DNA from: Nostoc sp. FACHB-110
GTDB taxonomy: Bacteria; Cyanobacteriota; Cyanobacteriia; Cyanobacteriales; Nostocaceae
Assembly (NCBI RefSeq): GCF_014697425.1
Contig: NZ_JACJRU010000011.1
Coordinates: 62,001 to 126,000 of the forward strand
Direction of reading: 5' to 3'
Length of the DNA stretch: 64,000 nucleotides
Below the pieces are notes generated by a model that made no database searches, was not told the DNA's origin, and saw only the letters and a list, made by a program, of their open reading frames with translations. The position numbers were made by a program, and so were the translations under genes. Below, piece by piece: positions 25,956 through 34,925 of the stretch (positions are counted from its first letter, which is position 1; each line of letters starts with the position of its first letter).

Positions 25956-27127
25956 ATTTTCACAGTCAATTGATTATAAGCTTGAATCATTTGCCGGGCG
26001 ATCGCATCCCAGCTAAAATTGTCTAAGGCATATTTTTGAGCATTTTCTCCCCGGCGTTGGCGTTCTTGGGGATTTTGCAAGGCTTGTTGCAATAACTCCA
26101 ACAACGAAGATACCTCTGTTTGACCCACCCATCCCGACTGACTATCGCTTACTTGCTGCCAAATATGCACCTGGTCAGAAATCACTACAGGTATCCCCGC
26201 AACCATAGCCTCAGCCACCGCAATACCAAAGTTTTCGTAATAAGAAGGTAAAACAAATAAATCAGCCGCTTGCAGTAAATTAGCTTTCAATTCACCACTT
26301 ACAAAGCCTGTAATGGTAGTATGCGATCGCAATGGTGAATTTTCGATTTGAAATTTGATTTTATTTTCATAGTCTGGGTCTTGAGGATTTGTCCCAGCTA
26401 AAACAAAATGAAACTTGTAATTATCCGCCAACAGCTTTTCTAAAGCTGGAATCAACAAATTCAAACCTTTCTTCGGGTCAATACGCGACATAAACAACAC
26501 CAAAGGCACATCTTCCGATATACCTAACTGACTGCGTACTGGACTTGATTGAATTCTTTGCGTCGGTTTTACACCCAAAGGAATTACTAAATCTTTTGTC
26601 TTGACTCCAAATCTGGCTGATATTTTTGCTTCTTGTTCACTAGTAAAATGAATTGCGGCTGCACCTGCTAAATTTTGGCGTTCAATCAACTCGACATACA
26701 GCTTTTTTAATTGTTTTTTCTTTTGTAAATCAGCCGGGTCAAGAGTACCTAAAGGACGCAAAATATAAGGTAATTTTTTGTCACGACATACCATCGCGGC
26801 TGCACTACTAATAGGCGAAAACAAAGCATGAATATGGGCTAAATCAAACTCCTTAGCATGAATTTTTAGCCAATTAAGTAAATCCAGCGAAAATTTATAG
26901 CGACGAAATGGCGCACAACGAAAGTAAATTATTTCATAACCATCTTGTTGAATTGGGCGATTTAAAGGTACATCTAAAGGTTGTTGACCAGTATCACCAT
27001 TACTATCTGTGGTCAGAATCGTAACTTTTACACCTTCTTTTGCTAAAGCCGGCGCTAACCCTAAAACCATTTGGCTAGGGCCACCATAAATTAACGAAAT
27101 AGACGGAACAATTTGTAAAATTTTCAT
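25952..27127 (-). CDS. hpsP: GT4 glycosyltransferase, HpsP-like
   Basis: 391 residues of the GT4/GT-B fold. N-terminal acceptor domain signature YGGPSQMVLGLAPALAKEG, C-terminal donor domain VPLVLFMSRIDPKKGLN and the E-x7-E type block SYYENFGIAVAEAMVAGIPV. It transfers a sugar from an activated nucleotide donor to a growing lipid-linked glycan on the cytoplasmic side. It ends a minus-strand run: polytopic protein, GT2, GT4, GT4, with a 2-base gap to the preceding GT4. This order and these sizes match the hormogonium polysaccharide genes hpsL-N-O-P as I remember them; the glycosyltransferase call is firm, the hps symbol is by synteny. Confidence 0.8.
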   Translation of the reverse strand: MKILQIVPSISLIYGGPSQMVLGLAPALAKEGVKVTILTTDSNGDTGQQPLDVPLNRPIQQDGYEIIYFRCAPFRRYKFSLDLLNWLKIHAKEFDLAHIHALFSPISSAAAMVCRDKKLPYILRPLGTLDPADLQKKKQLKKLYVELIERQNLAGAAAIHFTSEQEAKISARFGVKTKDLVIPLGVKPTQRIQSSPVRSQLGISEDVPLVLFMSRIDPKKGLNLLIPALEKLLADNYKFHFVLAGTNPQDPDYENKIKFQIENSPLRSHTTITGFVSGELKANLLQAADLFVLPSYYENFGIAVAEAMVAGIPVVISDQVHIWQQVSDSQSGWVGQTEVSSLLELLQQALQNPQERQRRGENAQKYALDNFSWDAIARQMIQAYNQLTVKI

Positions 27128-27129
27128 GC

Positions 27130-28305
27130 CTATTTACTCTGAAATAATTCTTGATAAAACTCATACTGCTCTTTAGCAAGTGCCTTATTAGTGTATTTTG
27201 CCATTGCTTTTTGATAGCCATTTACAGCTAAATTTTGGTGTAATTCTGGTTGCTTGAGCAATTTTTTGATGCACTCAGCAAGTAGTTGAACATTTCCTTC
27301 GGGAAATATTAATCCACTCTCACCAATCACATGAGGTATTTCCCCAGAATCAGAACCAATCACAGGCACTTGACAAGCCATAGCTTCAATTAATACATGA
27401 CCAAATTGTTCTTTCCAACCAGCAGCAGTTAAAGTTTTAAATTTATAAGTAGTTTCGGAAGGTAGCACCAAGCTACTCATTAAATTAATATAATTAGTAA
27501 CTTCGTGATGAGGAACACTTTCTACCATAATTAATCTGTCTTGGATTTGATTATCTGTGGCTATTTTCAGGATTTCATCTCGCAGTTCGCCTCTTCCTAA
27601 AAGCATTAATTTCCAAGATTCATTTTTTAAAGTTACTAAAGCCTGCAATAAAGTCAATAAACCTTTTTCTGGAACAAATCTTCCAACAAAACCCACCACA
27701 AAATCATCAGGTTTAATGCCTAACTTAGCAGCTAATTCTGGTTGTTTTTTGGGAGAAAAAAGAGTTTCATCAACGCCCAATTGGGGCATAACTTTAATTG
27801 CGCCCTGATACCCTCGTTGCCGTAAAACTTCTGCTCCATCTTGATTCCCAGAAATAATCCCGTGGCTATTATTGAGATTAAATTTTTCTAATAAAGCCGC
27901 AGGTAATTTTAATGTGTAGGGTAAATTCCACCAAGTAAAGAAGATATTTTTTGCCTTTAATCCCAACAATTTATTTAAAATAATCGTCTGACTATATGCC
28001 AAGCTTCTTGATGCTTGTTCTACTTGAATAACTTGCGGACGAAATTTCTGCATCAAAGATATTAAATCAGTTCCAAATGTCAATAGCCCTTGATGATTTT
28101 GACTGAAATTAGAAATCGGCACTATTTTAAAATTACCTTCATCTTTATATTGACTTTCAATCGTCTTATTCTGTACACCACCGGGCTTCCAGATTTTAGG
28201 CACAACAACCGTAACCTCAATATCTGGTGCTAACTGAGCTAAAGCACGTAGTTTTTCACAATTCAGGTCTACTATATATGTATGACTAGCAACTAAAATT
28301 CTCAT
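27130..28305 (-). CDS. hpsO: GT4 glycosyltransferase, HpsO-like
   Basis: 391 residues, GT-B fold. Donor-domain motifs FVVGFVGRFVPEKGLLTLLQ and the block FGHVLIEAMACQVPVIGSD with SGEIPHVIGESGL behind it. The N-terminus begins with MRILVASHTYIVD, as in GT4 enzymes acting on cell-surface glycans. It is separated by 2 bases from the downstream GT4, so they are co-expressed. A 13-bp hairpin lies between it and the upstream GT2 gene and could lower expression of the two GT4 genes relative to the GT2 gene. The hps name is by order and size. Confidence 0.8.
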   Translation of the reverse strand: MRILVASHTYIVDLNCEKLRALAQLAPDIEVTVVVPKIWKPGGVQNKTIESQYKDEGNFKIVPISNFSQNHQGLLTFGTDLISLMQKFRPQVIQVEQASRSLAYSQTIILNKLLGLKAKNIFFTWWNLPYTLKLPAALLEKFNLNNSHGIISGNQDGAEVLRQRGYQGAIKVMPQLGVDETLFSPKKQPELAAKLGIKPDDFVVGFVGRFVPEKGLLTLLQALVTLKNESWKLMLLGRGELRDEILKIATDNQIQDRLIMVESVPHHEVTNYINLMSSLVLPSETTYKFKTLTAAGWKEQFGHVLIEAMACQVPVIGSDSGEIPHVIGESGLIFPEGNVQLLAECIKKLLKQPELHQNLAVNGYQKAMAKYTNKALAKEQYEFYQELFQSK

Positions 28306-28335
28306 AGTAAATTTTAAGATAGATTGATAAATTTA

Positions 28336-28364
28336 ACCGCAGATAAATATCATTTATCTGCGGT
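28336..28364 (-). terminator. perfect 13-bp hairpin within the polysaccharide operon
   Basis: ACCGCAGATAAAT (28336-28348) pairs perfectly with 28352-28364 across a 3-base loop, 9 bases after the GT2 stop. It has an AT-rich upper stem and no proper U run, so partial termination or mRNA end protection is more likely than full termination. Confidence 0.5.
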
Positions 28365-28372
28365 GATAAAAT

Positions 28373-29353
28373 CTAAACTTGTTCATCCAAATGGCTATAG
28401 ATTTGTCCATCATTCCACACTGACTGAATGACAGTACCTAAAGCCTTCAGGAAACCCAAAGTGTAAAAAACAGCGCGAGTGAGAATTTTGATAGGTGAAC
28501 CACTTTTATGACAAGGTGGTCTTCCGAGAACATGACAATCAAATAAACGGGCGTATAAACGTAAGGCTTGAGTCAAGGTTAAATTTTTCAGCCCTAATAA
28601 GAAGTGGTTGTGATAGAAAGTGAGTTGATATTTGAGCGATCGCATACTAATATCATGACAACCCCCAGTCTCTTCACCCAAATGCACTAAATCAGCTGCT
28701 GGGTCATACCAAATTTTGTATCCAGTCTGTCGCAGTCGCAAGCAAAAATCCGATTCTTCCCGGACTGCACTCCCGCGAAATCTCTCATCAAACTTCAGTC
28801 CGTATTTTGTGAAAATTTCGCGCCGAAAAGACATATTGCAACCCCTAGCTGTTAAAACCTGCTGGGGCTTAATCGTATGTACCAAATCAATATGATACCA
28901 AGCAATGCCAGGATCCATTGCTTGGGGAGGGAGATATTCAATTTCTAATTTTCCGCCAGAATCACCCAATTTCATTCTGTCAAATACTCGTCCGGCTACA
29001 GCTCCCACCTCTGGATTCTGCACATAATTTTTCGCATGAGCCATTAAAAAGCCAGGCGTTAATTTTACATCATCATCAATAAATAAAATTATTTCCCCAG
29101 ATGAGCGACGCACACCATAGTTTCGCGCGCCTGGTAAACTCGCCCAATTGAGGCGAAACAATTTAATTTTCCCCTTTGCAGCTACCTCTTCTAAATAAGC
29201 TTGAACTTCTGGTTGGTGCTTTGGAGATTGGTCTACTACCAAAACTTCAAAATTTGGATAGTCCTGATTAAGAATATCAACGATACTATCGCGTAGTGGT
29301 TCATCTCGTCCGTAAGTTGGTATGATTACGGAAATTAAAGGCAAATCATTCAT
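28373..29353 (-). CDS. hpsN: GT2 family glycosyltransferase, HpsN-like
   Basis: About 326 residues from ATG 29353 (MNDLPLISVIIPTYGRDEP). I prefer this start because the longer frame from 29413 begins inside a MITE-like repeat. GT-A fold: nucleotide-sugar site around LVVDQSP, the metal-binding DxD in ILFIDDDVKL, and the acceptor/base region SAVREESDFCLRLRQTGY. A C-terminal hydrophobic stretch near VFYTLGFLKAL may associate with the membrane. It lies between the polytopic protein and two GT4 enzymes; the whole set looks like polysaccharide assembly. The hps name rests on synteny. Confidence 0.8.
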   Translation of the reverse strand: MNDLPLISVIIPTYGRDEPLRDSIVDILNQDYPNFEVLVVDQSPKHQPEVQAYLEEVAAKGKIKLFRLNWASLPGARNYGVRRSSGEIILFIDDDVKLTPGFLMAHAKNYVQNPEVGAVAGRVFDRMKLGDSGGKLEIEYLPPQAMDPGIAWYHIDLVHTIKPQQVLTARGCNMSFRREIFTKYGLKFDERFRGSAVREESDFCLRLRQTGYKIWYDPAADLVHLGEETGGCHDISMRSLKYQLTFYHNHFLLGLKNLTLTQALRLYARLFDCHVLGRPPCHKSGSPIKILTRAVFYTLGFLKALGTVIQSVWNDGQIYSHLDEQV

Positions 29354-29400
29354 GTTTTTGATTGTCAAATAAATTGGTGTTTTGCTAGTAAAATCGCCTA

Positions 29401-29515
29401 ATATAGGACTCATATTTGATTTTTGAAAAAAATCCGTACCCCCAAACTCACTCTTTTCTACTCCCCACTCTCAGACTACGCAGATAATTTCAATAATCAA
29501 ACCGGATTCCTATAT
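29401..29515. repeat. MITE-like palindrome-ended element, copy 2
   Basis: A 115-base element with 21-base imperfect terminal inverted repeats: ATATAGGACTCATATTTGAT at the left, ending CCGGATTCCTATAT at the right (29495-29515). It matches the element at 13108-13230 at both ends and in the interior CACCC/CTCTTTTCTA region. It sits in the leader of the GT2 gene. Confidence 0.8.
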
Positions 29516-29548
29516 GATGTTTATCGCTTTTGCTAGAAATGTAATGAA

Positions 29549-31210
29549 TTAAAACTTAATTTTTAAACCTTTCTTATTTTTTGCTTTTTCAGGGTTAGCA
29601 TCTTCCTTCTCTTGTTTATCTATTACTGGCAATTTGAATAGTATGCCTGCACAAAACCAGTAATATACAGCTACAGGATCTACATCTAAAGGATAGTAAT
29701 AGGTGTTGTAACTAATAAACAATATAAACACCCACATCGATGCTGCGTAACTGCGGAGATTACGGTTTTTTATCGAGCGATAAGTTGTGAACGCCGTAAA
29801 TGTCAGGGTAGTAACTACAGCGAGAAAACCCAATACGCCAAAAATCCCAATCTCATATATCAATTTGGGGTAGTAAGTCTCCACTAGCTTGGTTTTACCT
29901 AATGCACGAGCAGAGTTAGTCGCTCGACCTAAACCGCTTCCTAGAGGGGTATCTGTGTCTTTTAAGTTTTCTTCAAATTGCTGAATGATAAAATCTTGAG
30001 GTGGTGAAGCATTCCAGCGAGTTGCAAAACTATCAATTCGCTCTTGGACAACCACAGGGTTAGTCACAACGGCAATTCCCAAAATCATCACTAACCCTAC
30101 TCCTATGGGGATAAACCGTTTCAGGTTAACAATTTGACCAGTCAGCAATAGTAACATAACAAAACAAGTGGGTACTAAGCCTAAAGCGATTCTTTGTCCA
30201 GAAATTACCGCATTGACAAAGATTAAAGCCATAGAACCTAAACTTGTGAGCCGCCACAAAATTGATGGGTCAGAAAAGCCTGTAGCAAAGGCAAAAAAAG
30301 TACTAGAAATTAAAAACCATGCCCATTGCCAAGGTGCAACAAATGTTCCTGGTAGGCGAATTATTCCTTGACTGGGACTGTAGACTAGGGAACCACCAAA
30401 ATAACATCTAGCCTCAAGTGTGGCTTTAAATAAGGCAGAACCTTCTAAATTTTTAGTTCCTTCACAAATTCCAGTTAGTAAGAATAAGTATTGGATTAAT
30501 CCTAAGACACAACAGATAATAATTAGAGTAATTTGTAGACGCGATAATAATAAAAAATCTCGCTTAGTGCGAATTAGGTAGTAAATACAAGTAATTAAAG
30601 GTAAGTAACCTAAAAGGACTTTGAGACCGAGAATTCCTAAGCCTATGGGAAATTCTTTGGCTTGTGTTTCTAATAGTCCAACTGGCGGAGGGTTGAGTTG
30701 TTGTCCACCATTGACAAATACGAGAGTGAGGAAACAAGAACCCAATAAAATAAACAATGGAATTTTAATTTGCTTGGGGATAATGAAAGGTAGTGACTGT
30801 TTGCGACAAATTTGCCAAAGAGCGATCGCGGCTGGGACGTAAAATGAATCTTTAGCCAATTGCAAAATCGGACTATTGCCAATGTAATAGGTAATGGTTC
30901 CGCCAAAAGGGACATATATGAGAAAGCCAATTAAAGCCTGACGAGGGTATTTATAAGAAAAAGACATCACCAGAATTCCCAAAACAGCTGGCAATGCTGC
31001 CTTGATTCCAGCCGCTAAAAAAATCAAAAAGCCCACAAATAGACTGATACCAAGGGTTTTACCAAGCAAGTCCATGAATTCTTTGCGGGCTTTAGTTGCT
31101 TTACGTTTTTCAGCTAATCTTTCTTGAAGACTAAGTTTAGGAGCTTCCTGTTGAGGCTGCTGATTTGAGTTTTTAGATTTTTGTGATTTTTTTGATTTTA
31201 TTGTTGGCAT
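29549..31210 (-). CDS. hpsL: polytopic membrane protein, HpsL / O-antigen-ligase-like
   Basis: 553 residues. A Lys/Gln/Ser-rich cytoplasmic N-terminus (about 1-45) precedes roughly 11-12 membrane helices, with a large exposed loop in the second half (ERIDSFATRWNASPPQDFII...TPLGSGLGRATN) like that of O-antigen ligase/polymerase proteins, and a charged C-tail (EDANPEKAKNKKG). The SGLGRATN type motif is shared with Wzy/WaaL-like proteins. It would ligate or polymerise glycan units at the periplasmic face. It leads the glycosyltransferase run, and its size and order match HpsL of hormogonium polysaccharide export. Confidence 0.75.
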   Translation of the reverse strand: MPTIKSKKSQKSKNSNQQPQQEAPKLSLQERLAEKRKATKARKEFMDLLGKTLGISLFVGFLIFLAAGIKAALPAVLGILVMSFSYKYPRQALIGFLIYVPFGGTITYYIGNSPILQLAKDSFYVPAAIALWQICRKQSLPFIIPKQIKIPLFILLGSCFLTLVFVNGGQQLNPPPVGLLETQAKEFPIGLGILGLKVLLGYLPLITCIYYLIRTKRDFLLLSRLQITLIIICCVLGLIQYLFLLTGICEGTKNLEGSALFKATLEARCYFGGSLVYSPSQGIIRLPGTFVAPWQWAWFLISSTFFAFATGFSDPSILWRLTSLGSMALIFVNAVISGQRIALGLVPTCFVMLLLLTGQIVNLKRFIPIGVGLVMILGIAVVTNPVVVQERIDSFATRWNASPPQDFIIQQFEENLKDTDTPLGSGLGRATNSARALGKTKLVETYYPKLIYEIGIFGVLGFLAVVTTLTFTAFTTYRSIKNRNLRSYAASMWVFILFISYNTYYYPLDVDPVAVYYWFCAGILFKLPVIDKQEKEDANPEKAKNKKGLKIKF

Positions 31211-31218
31211 AGCAGCCC

Positions 31219-31458
31219 TTAGCCTATCTGCTTAATCCCACAAGTTAACACCCGATAATAACATACGTAAATTTTTTCTCTGAATAATGCTGGAAATTTT
31301 GTAGTTGAAACCGATGCAGTGCAAGCAGCAACAGATACGGGTTGAGAATTAATTGTGTGGCTGATTTTTGAATTATTGGCTTTCCAATGTTCGTAGCACA
31401 ACTTATAACCTGGTTTTGAAACTAACTGCTTGCACCCTGGAACTGTACAAGTCTCCAT
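31219..31458 (-). CDS. small Cys/His-motif protein
   Basis: 79 residues. The N-terminal METCTVPGC...YKLCYEHW gives Cys4, Cys9, Cys21 and His24, a compact potential zinc site (C-x4-C-x11-C-x2-H). The remainder, Ser/Thr-rich then FREKIYVCYY, shows no domain. It ends 8 bases before the hpsL-like gene and reads in the same direction. It may be a regulator, or the truncated head of a longer protein whose tail was lost. I do not recognise the family. Confidence 0.5.
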   Translation of the reverse strand: METCTVPGCKQLVSKPGYKLCYEHWKANNSKISHTINSQPVSVAACTASVSTTKFPALFREKIYVCYYRVLTCGIKQIG

Positions 31459-31551
31459 AATTTAAAATTTCAATCAAGCGGATACCCAGACGATAACATC
31501 TGCAATAGGTATCAACCCCCGAATTAACACTGGAATGGAAATCAGACCAAT

Positions 31552-31584
31552 AAAAAAGCGCCCCCTTTCAGGAGACGCTTTTTT
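31552..31584 (-). terminator. Rho-independent terminator of psbA
   Basis: On the minus strand GCGTCTCC, loop TGAAA and GGGGGCGC form a stem with two G-U pairs, followed by a run of T residues (TTTTTT). It lies 20 bases after the psbA stop and is flanked by A/T tracts that make it partly bidirectional. Confidence 0.88.
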
Positions 31585-31604
31585 ATTTAGCTAAACTTCA
31601 AGAA

Positions 31605-32790
<1,186 letters not shown>

Positions 32791-33065
32791 AATATTCTGT
32801 AACAATTTTTGGGAATTAACTCACTCAAATATAAACTTTTGTTTGGTATCTCTAGAGGTATAAGATAGCTAAAGCCTTGATTAATAATGCTTTTATTGTT
32901 TAACATCAAATTTTAAATGAATAAGATTGTTTTTATTCTGAACAAAAATTTTTCATCAGCAATTAATTTGTAATTTATCTGATATTTACATAAGTTGATT
33001 TTTGTTCATAAAAGTATGTAAATACTTCTCATAAAAATATCTGGTAAGCATCATAAATCCATAAC

Positions 33066-33207
33066 AGGACTTACGCACAAAGATTATCTGTGAAGATTGG
33101 GTGTCAGGGTGAAAGGGTATGGGGTGTAAGGATTTTGAATCAGTAAACCCCTGAACCCCTACACCCTTGCCAAAACCCTTGATTTTTCGTTTTGATGCGT
33201 AAGTCCT
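33066..33207. repeat. MITE-like element with AGGACTTACGCA ends
   Basis: 142 bases bounded by perfect 12-base inverted repeats AGGACTTACGCA / TGCGTAAGTCCT. The inside contains imperfect self-complementary stretches (GGGGTGTAAGG and CCCCTACACCC). This end sequence is a familiar short interspersed element in Nostoc-type genomes. The 92-residue open frame through it is spurious. Confidence 0.8.
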
Positions 33208-33299
33208 ACATAATTGATCAAGGTTTTCAAAGATAGCTATCGCCAAGGTTGTGAGGACATACACTAAAAGGTTGTTTTAAAAGTCTAATTTATTACTTG

Positions 33300-33333
33300 T
33301 CTTGGCGATTAGAAATCGCGGCTACATAGGCAA
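33300..33333. repeat. interspersed repeat with GCGATTAGAAATCGC palindrome
   Basis: CTTGGCGATTAGAAATCGCG followed by GCTACATAGGCAAG resembles a widespread Nostoc intergenic repeat (gcgactagaagtcgcggctac). It sits just downstream of the acyltransferase gene and has a 15-base palindromic core. Confidence 0.45.
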
Positions 33334-33336
33334 GTT

Positions 33337-34836
33337 TTAAAAATCAAAGTATATGTAAGGTAAGCCACCTTCGGGAGCTAATAACCAAACAATGTAGAAG
33401 CATAATGGCACGAATACAAGCTTAATTGGCCAGTTTAACTCTAGTTTTAATCTACCGTTTACAGCGTAAACCAGAGCCATGAAAGCTGCTAAAATCGACA
33501 ATATCCAAGTTAACTGGTAGGGACTAATAGTTAGAGCTTCTACGTATACTTTTTGTGCAAATTGAGCATCAGCATTATGTCCCCAAAGGCGTTGAATGAC
33601 TAAAGAAGAGTCTTGGAGATTAGGTAAGCGAAACCAAATCCAAGAAGTAAAAACCATGAACTGAGTTATTAGCCAAGCTACAACTATTCCAATAGGATTT
33701 TGCCAGAAGTGAGCGAGTTGTTCATGGCGATCGCTTAAATCATCTACCAGGCGATGAACTGCTAAAGCAATACCGTGCAGAATACCCCAAATAAAAAAGC
33801 CCCAAGCAGAACCGTGCCAAATACCTGCAATCACCATCACAATAAATAAATTCCAGCAGGTACGCATCAAACCACGACGAGAACCGCCCAAAGGAAAGTA
33901 AACGTAATTACGTAACCAATCACCCAAAGTCATGTGCCAACGTCGCCAGAAATCTGCAATGCTGGTACTAAAATAAGGAAAGTCAAAATTCTCTGGTAAA
34001 ACCAACCCAAAGAGCAAAGCTGTACCCCGGGCAATATCTACATAGCCGTTAAAATCTAAATATAATTGCAAACCATAGGCAAAAGTTGCTAACCAAAGGT
34101 CGCCGCTACCTGCACGTTGCAAATTACCAAAGCATAAATCAACAAAAATACCTAAATTATCAGCCAAAAGCCCTTTTTTTACAGCACCTCTAGCAATTAA
34201 CCACAAAGCCTCTGTGACTCTCTCGGCTGTGGGAAATTCTAGGTTGTTGAGTTGAGTTGCAAAATTGTGGTAGCGCGTAATTGGCCCAGAAATCAATTTA
34301 GCAAAGAAAAGTTTATAAGTAGCAAACCTGAGAAAGTTATTAGTTGCTGGTGCGCCACGATAGACATCTATTAAATAAGCAATACACTCAAATGTAAAAA
34401 AAGAAATCCCTAAAGGTGCAATTAATTTAAAAGCTGTTTCTGAAGAATTTGTTTCTACAGGAAAAAGAGAATTAAATATGACGGCAAAATACTTAAACCC
34501 TAATAGTAAGACTACATTGATGAGAATACCAATGCACAACAATTTTAAGCGGCGACTATTCCAATCGGCTTGAGCATATTGCCACTCTTCATTAGAAATT
34601 CGCCAATCAATATTATGCTCGCCAGGAGAAGTATTTTTGCCAATTTCTCTACCTAAACGAAAGTTAATAAAAGTCAGTGCTAATAATAAAGGTATATATT
34701 GAATACTCCAAGAAGCATAAAAAGCACAACTGGCAATAAGTAAATTCCATAAACGCCATTTCTGCTCGGCTATTGCCCAGTAAAATCCTAATATACTCAG
34801 TAAAAATATTGCGTAAGTAATTGATATAAAGCTCAT
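33337..34836 (-). CDS. MBOAT-family O-acyltransferase (AlgI-like)
   Basis: 499 residues with about 11-12 membrane segments. Family motifs: FWRRWHMTLGDWLRNYVYFP (His301) and the catalytic GIWHGSAWGFFIWG (His341). AlgI-type proteins move acetyl groups across the cytoplasmic membrane onto exopolysaccharides, working with a periplasmic SGNH-type partner. The upstream gene on the same strand encodes just such a partner 89 bases away. Together with the nearby glycosyltransferase run this suggests acylation of an extracellular polysaccharide; the exact glycan is not known. Confidence 0.9.
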   Translation of the reverse strand: MSFISITYAIFLLSILGFYWAIAEQKWRLWNLLIASCAFYASWSIQYIPLLLALTFINFRLGREIGKNTSPGEHNIDWRISNEEWQYAQADWNSRRLKLLCIGILINVVLLLGFKYFAVIFNSLFPVETNSSETAFKLIAPLGISFFTFECIAYLIDVYRGAPATNNFLRFATYKLFFAKLISGPITRYHNFATQLNNLEFPTAERVTEALWLIARGAVKKGLLADNLGIFVDLCFGNLQRAGSGDLWLATFAYGLQLYLDFNGYVDIARGTALLFGLVLPENFDFPYFSTSIADFWRRWHMTLGDWLRNYVYFPLGGSRRGLMRTCWNLFIVMVIAGIWHGSAWGFFIWGILHGIALAVHRLVDDLSDRHEQLAHFWQNPIGIVVAWLITQFMVFTSWIWFRLPNLQDSSLVIQRLWGHNADAQFAQKVYVEALTISPYQLTWILSILAAFMALVYAVNGRLKLELNWPIKLVFVPLCFYIVWLLAPEGGLPYIYFDF

Positions 34837-34925
34837 ACTTTAGTTATTGGTCAATAGTAATTGATTATTTATTATTGCTAGTCTAACTAGGTTATTTTAC
34901 TCCTAAAACATTCAGCAATTAGCAC

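Noticed and set aside
29354..29413. N-terminal extension of the GT2 glycosyltransferase (MSPILGDF...)
   Set aside because: Its start lies in the right place only because a MITE-like element supplies it; the family start is at 29353.
32986..33264. 92-residue minus-strand frame between psbA and the acyltransferase
   Set aside because: Runs through the AGGACTTACGCA element; its sequence follows the repeat.
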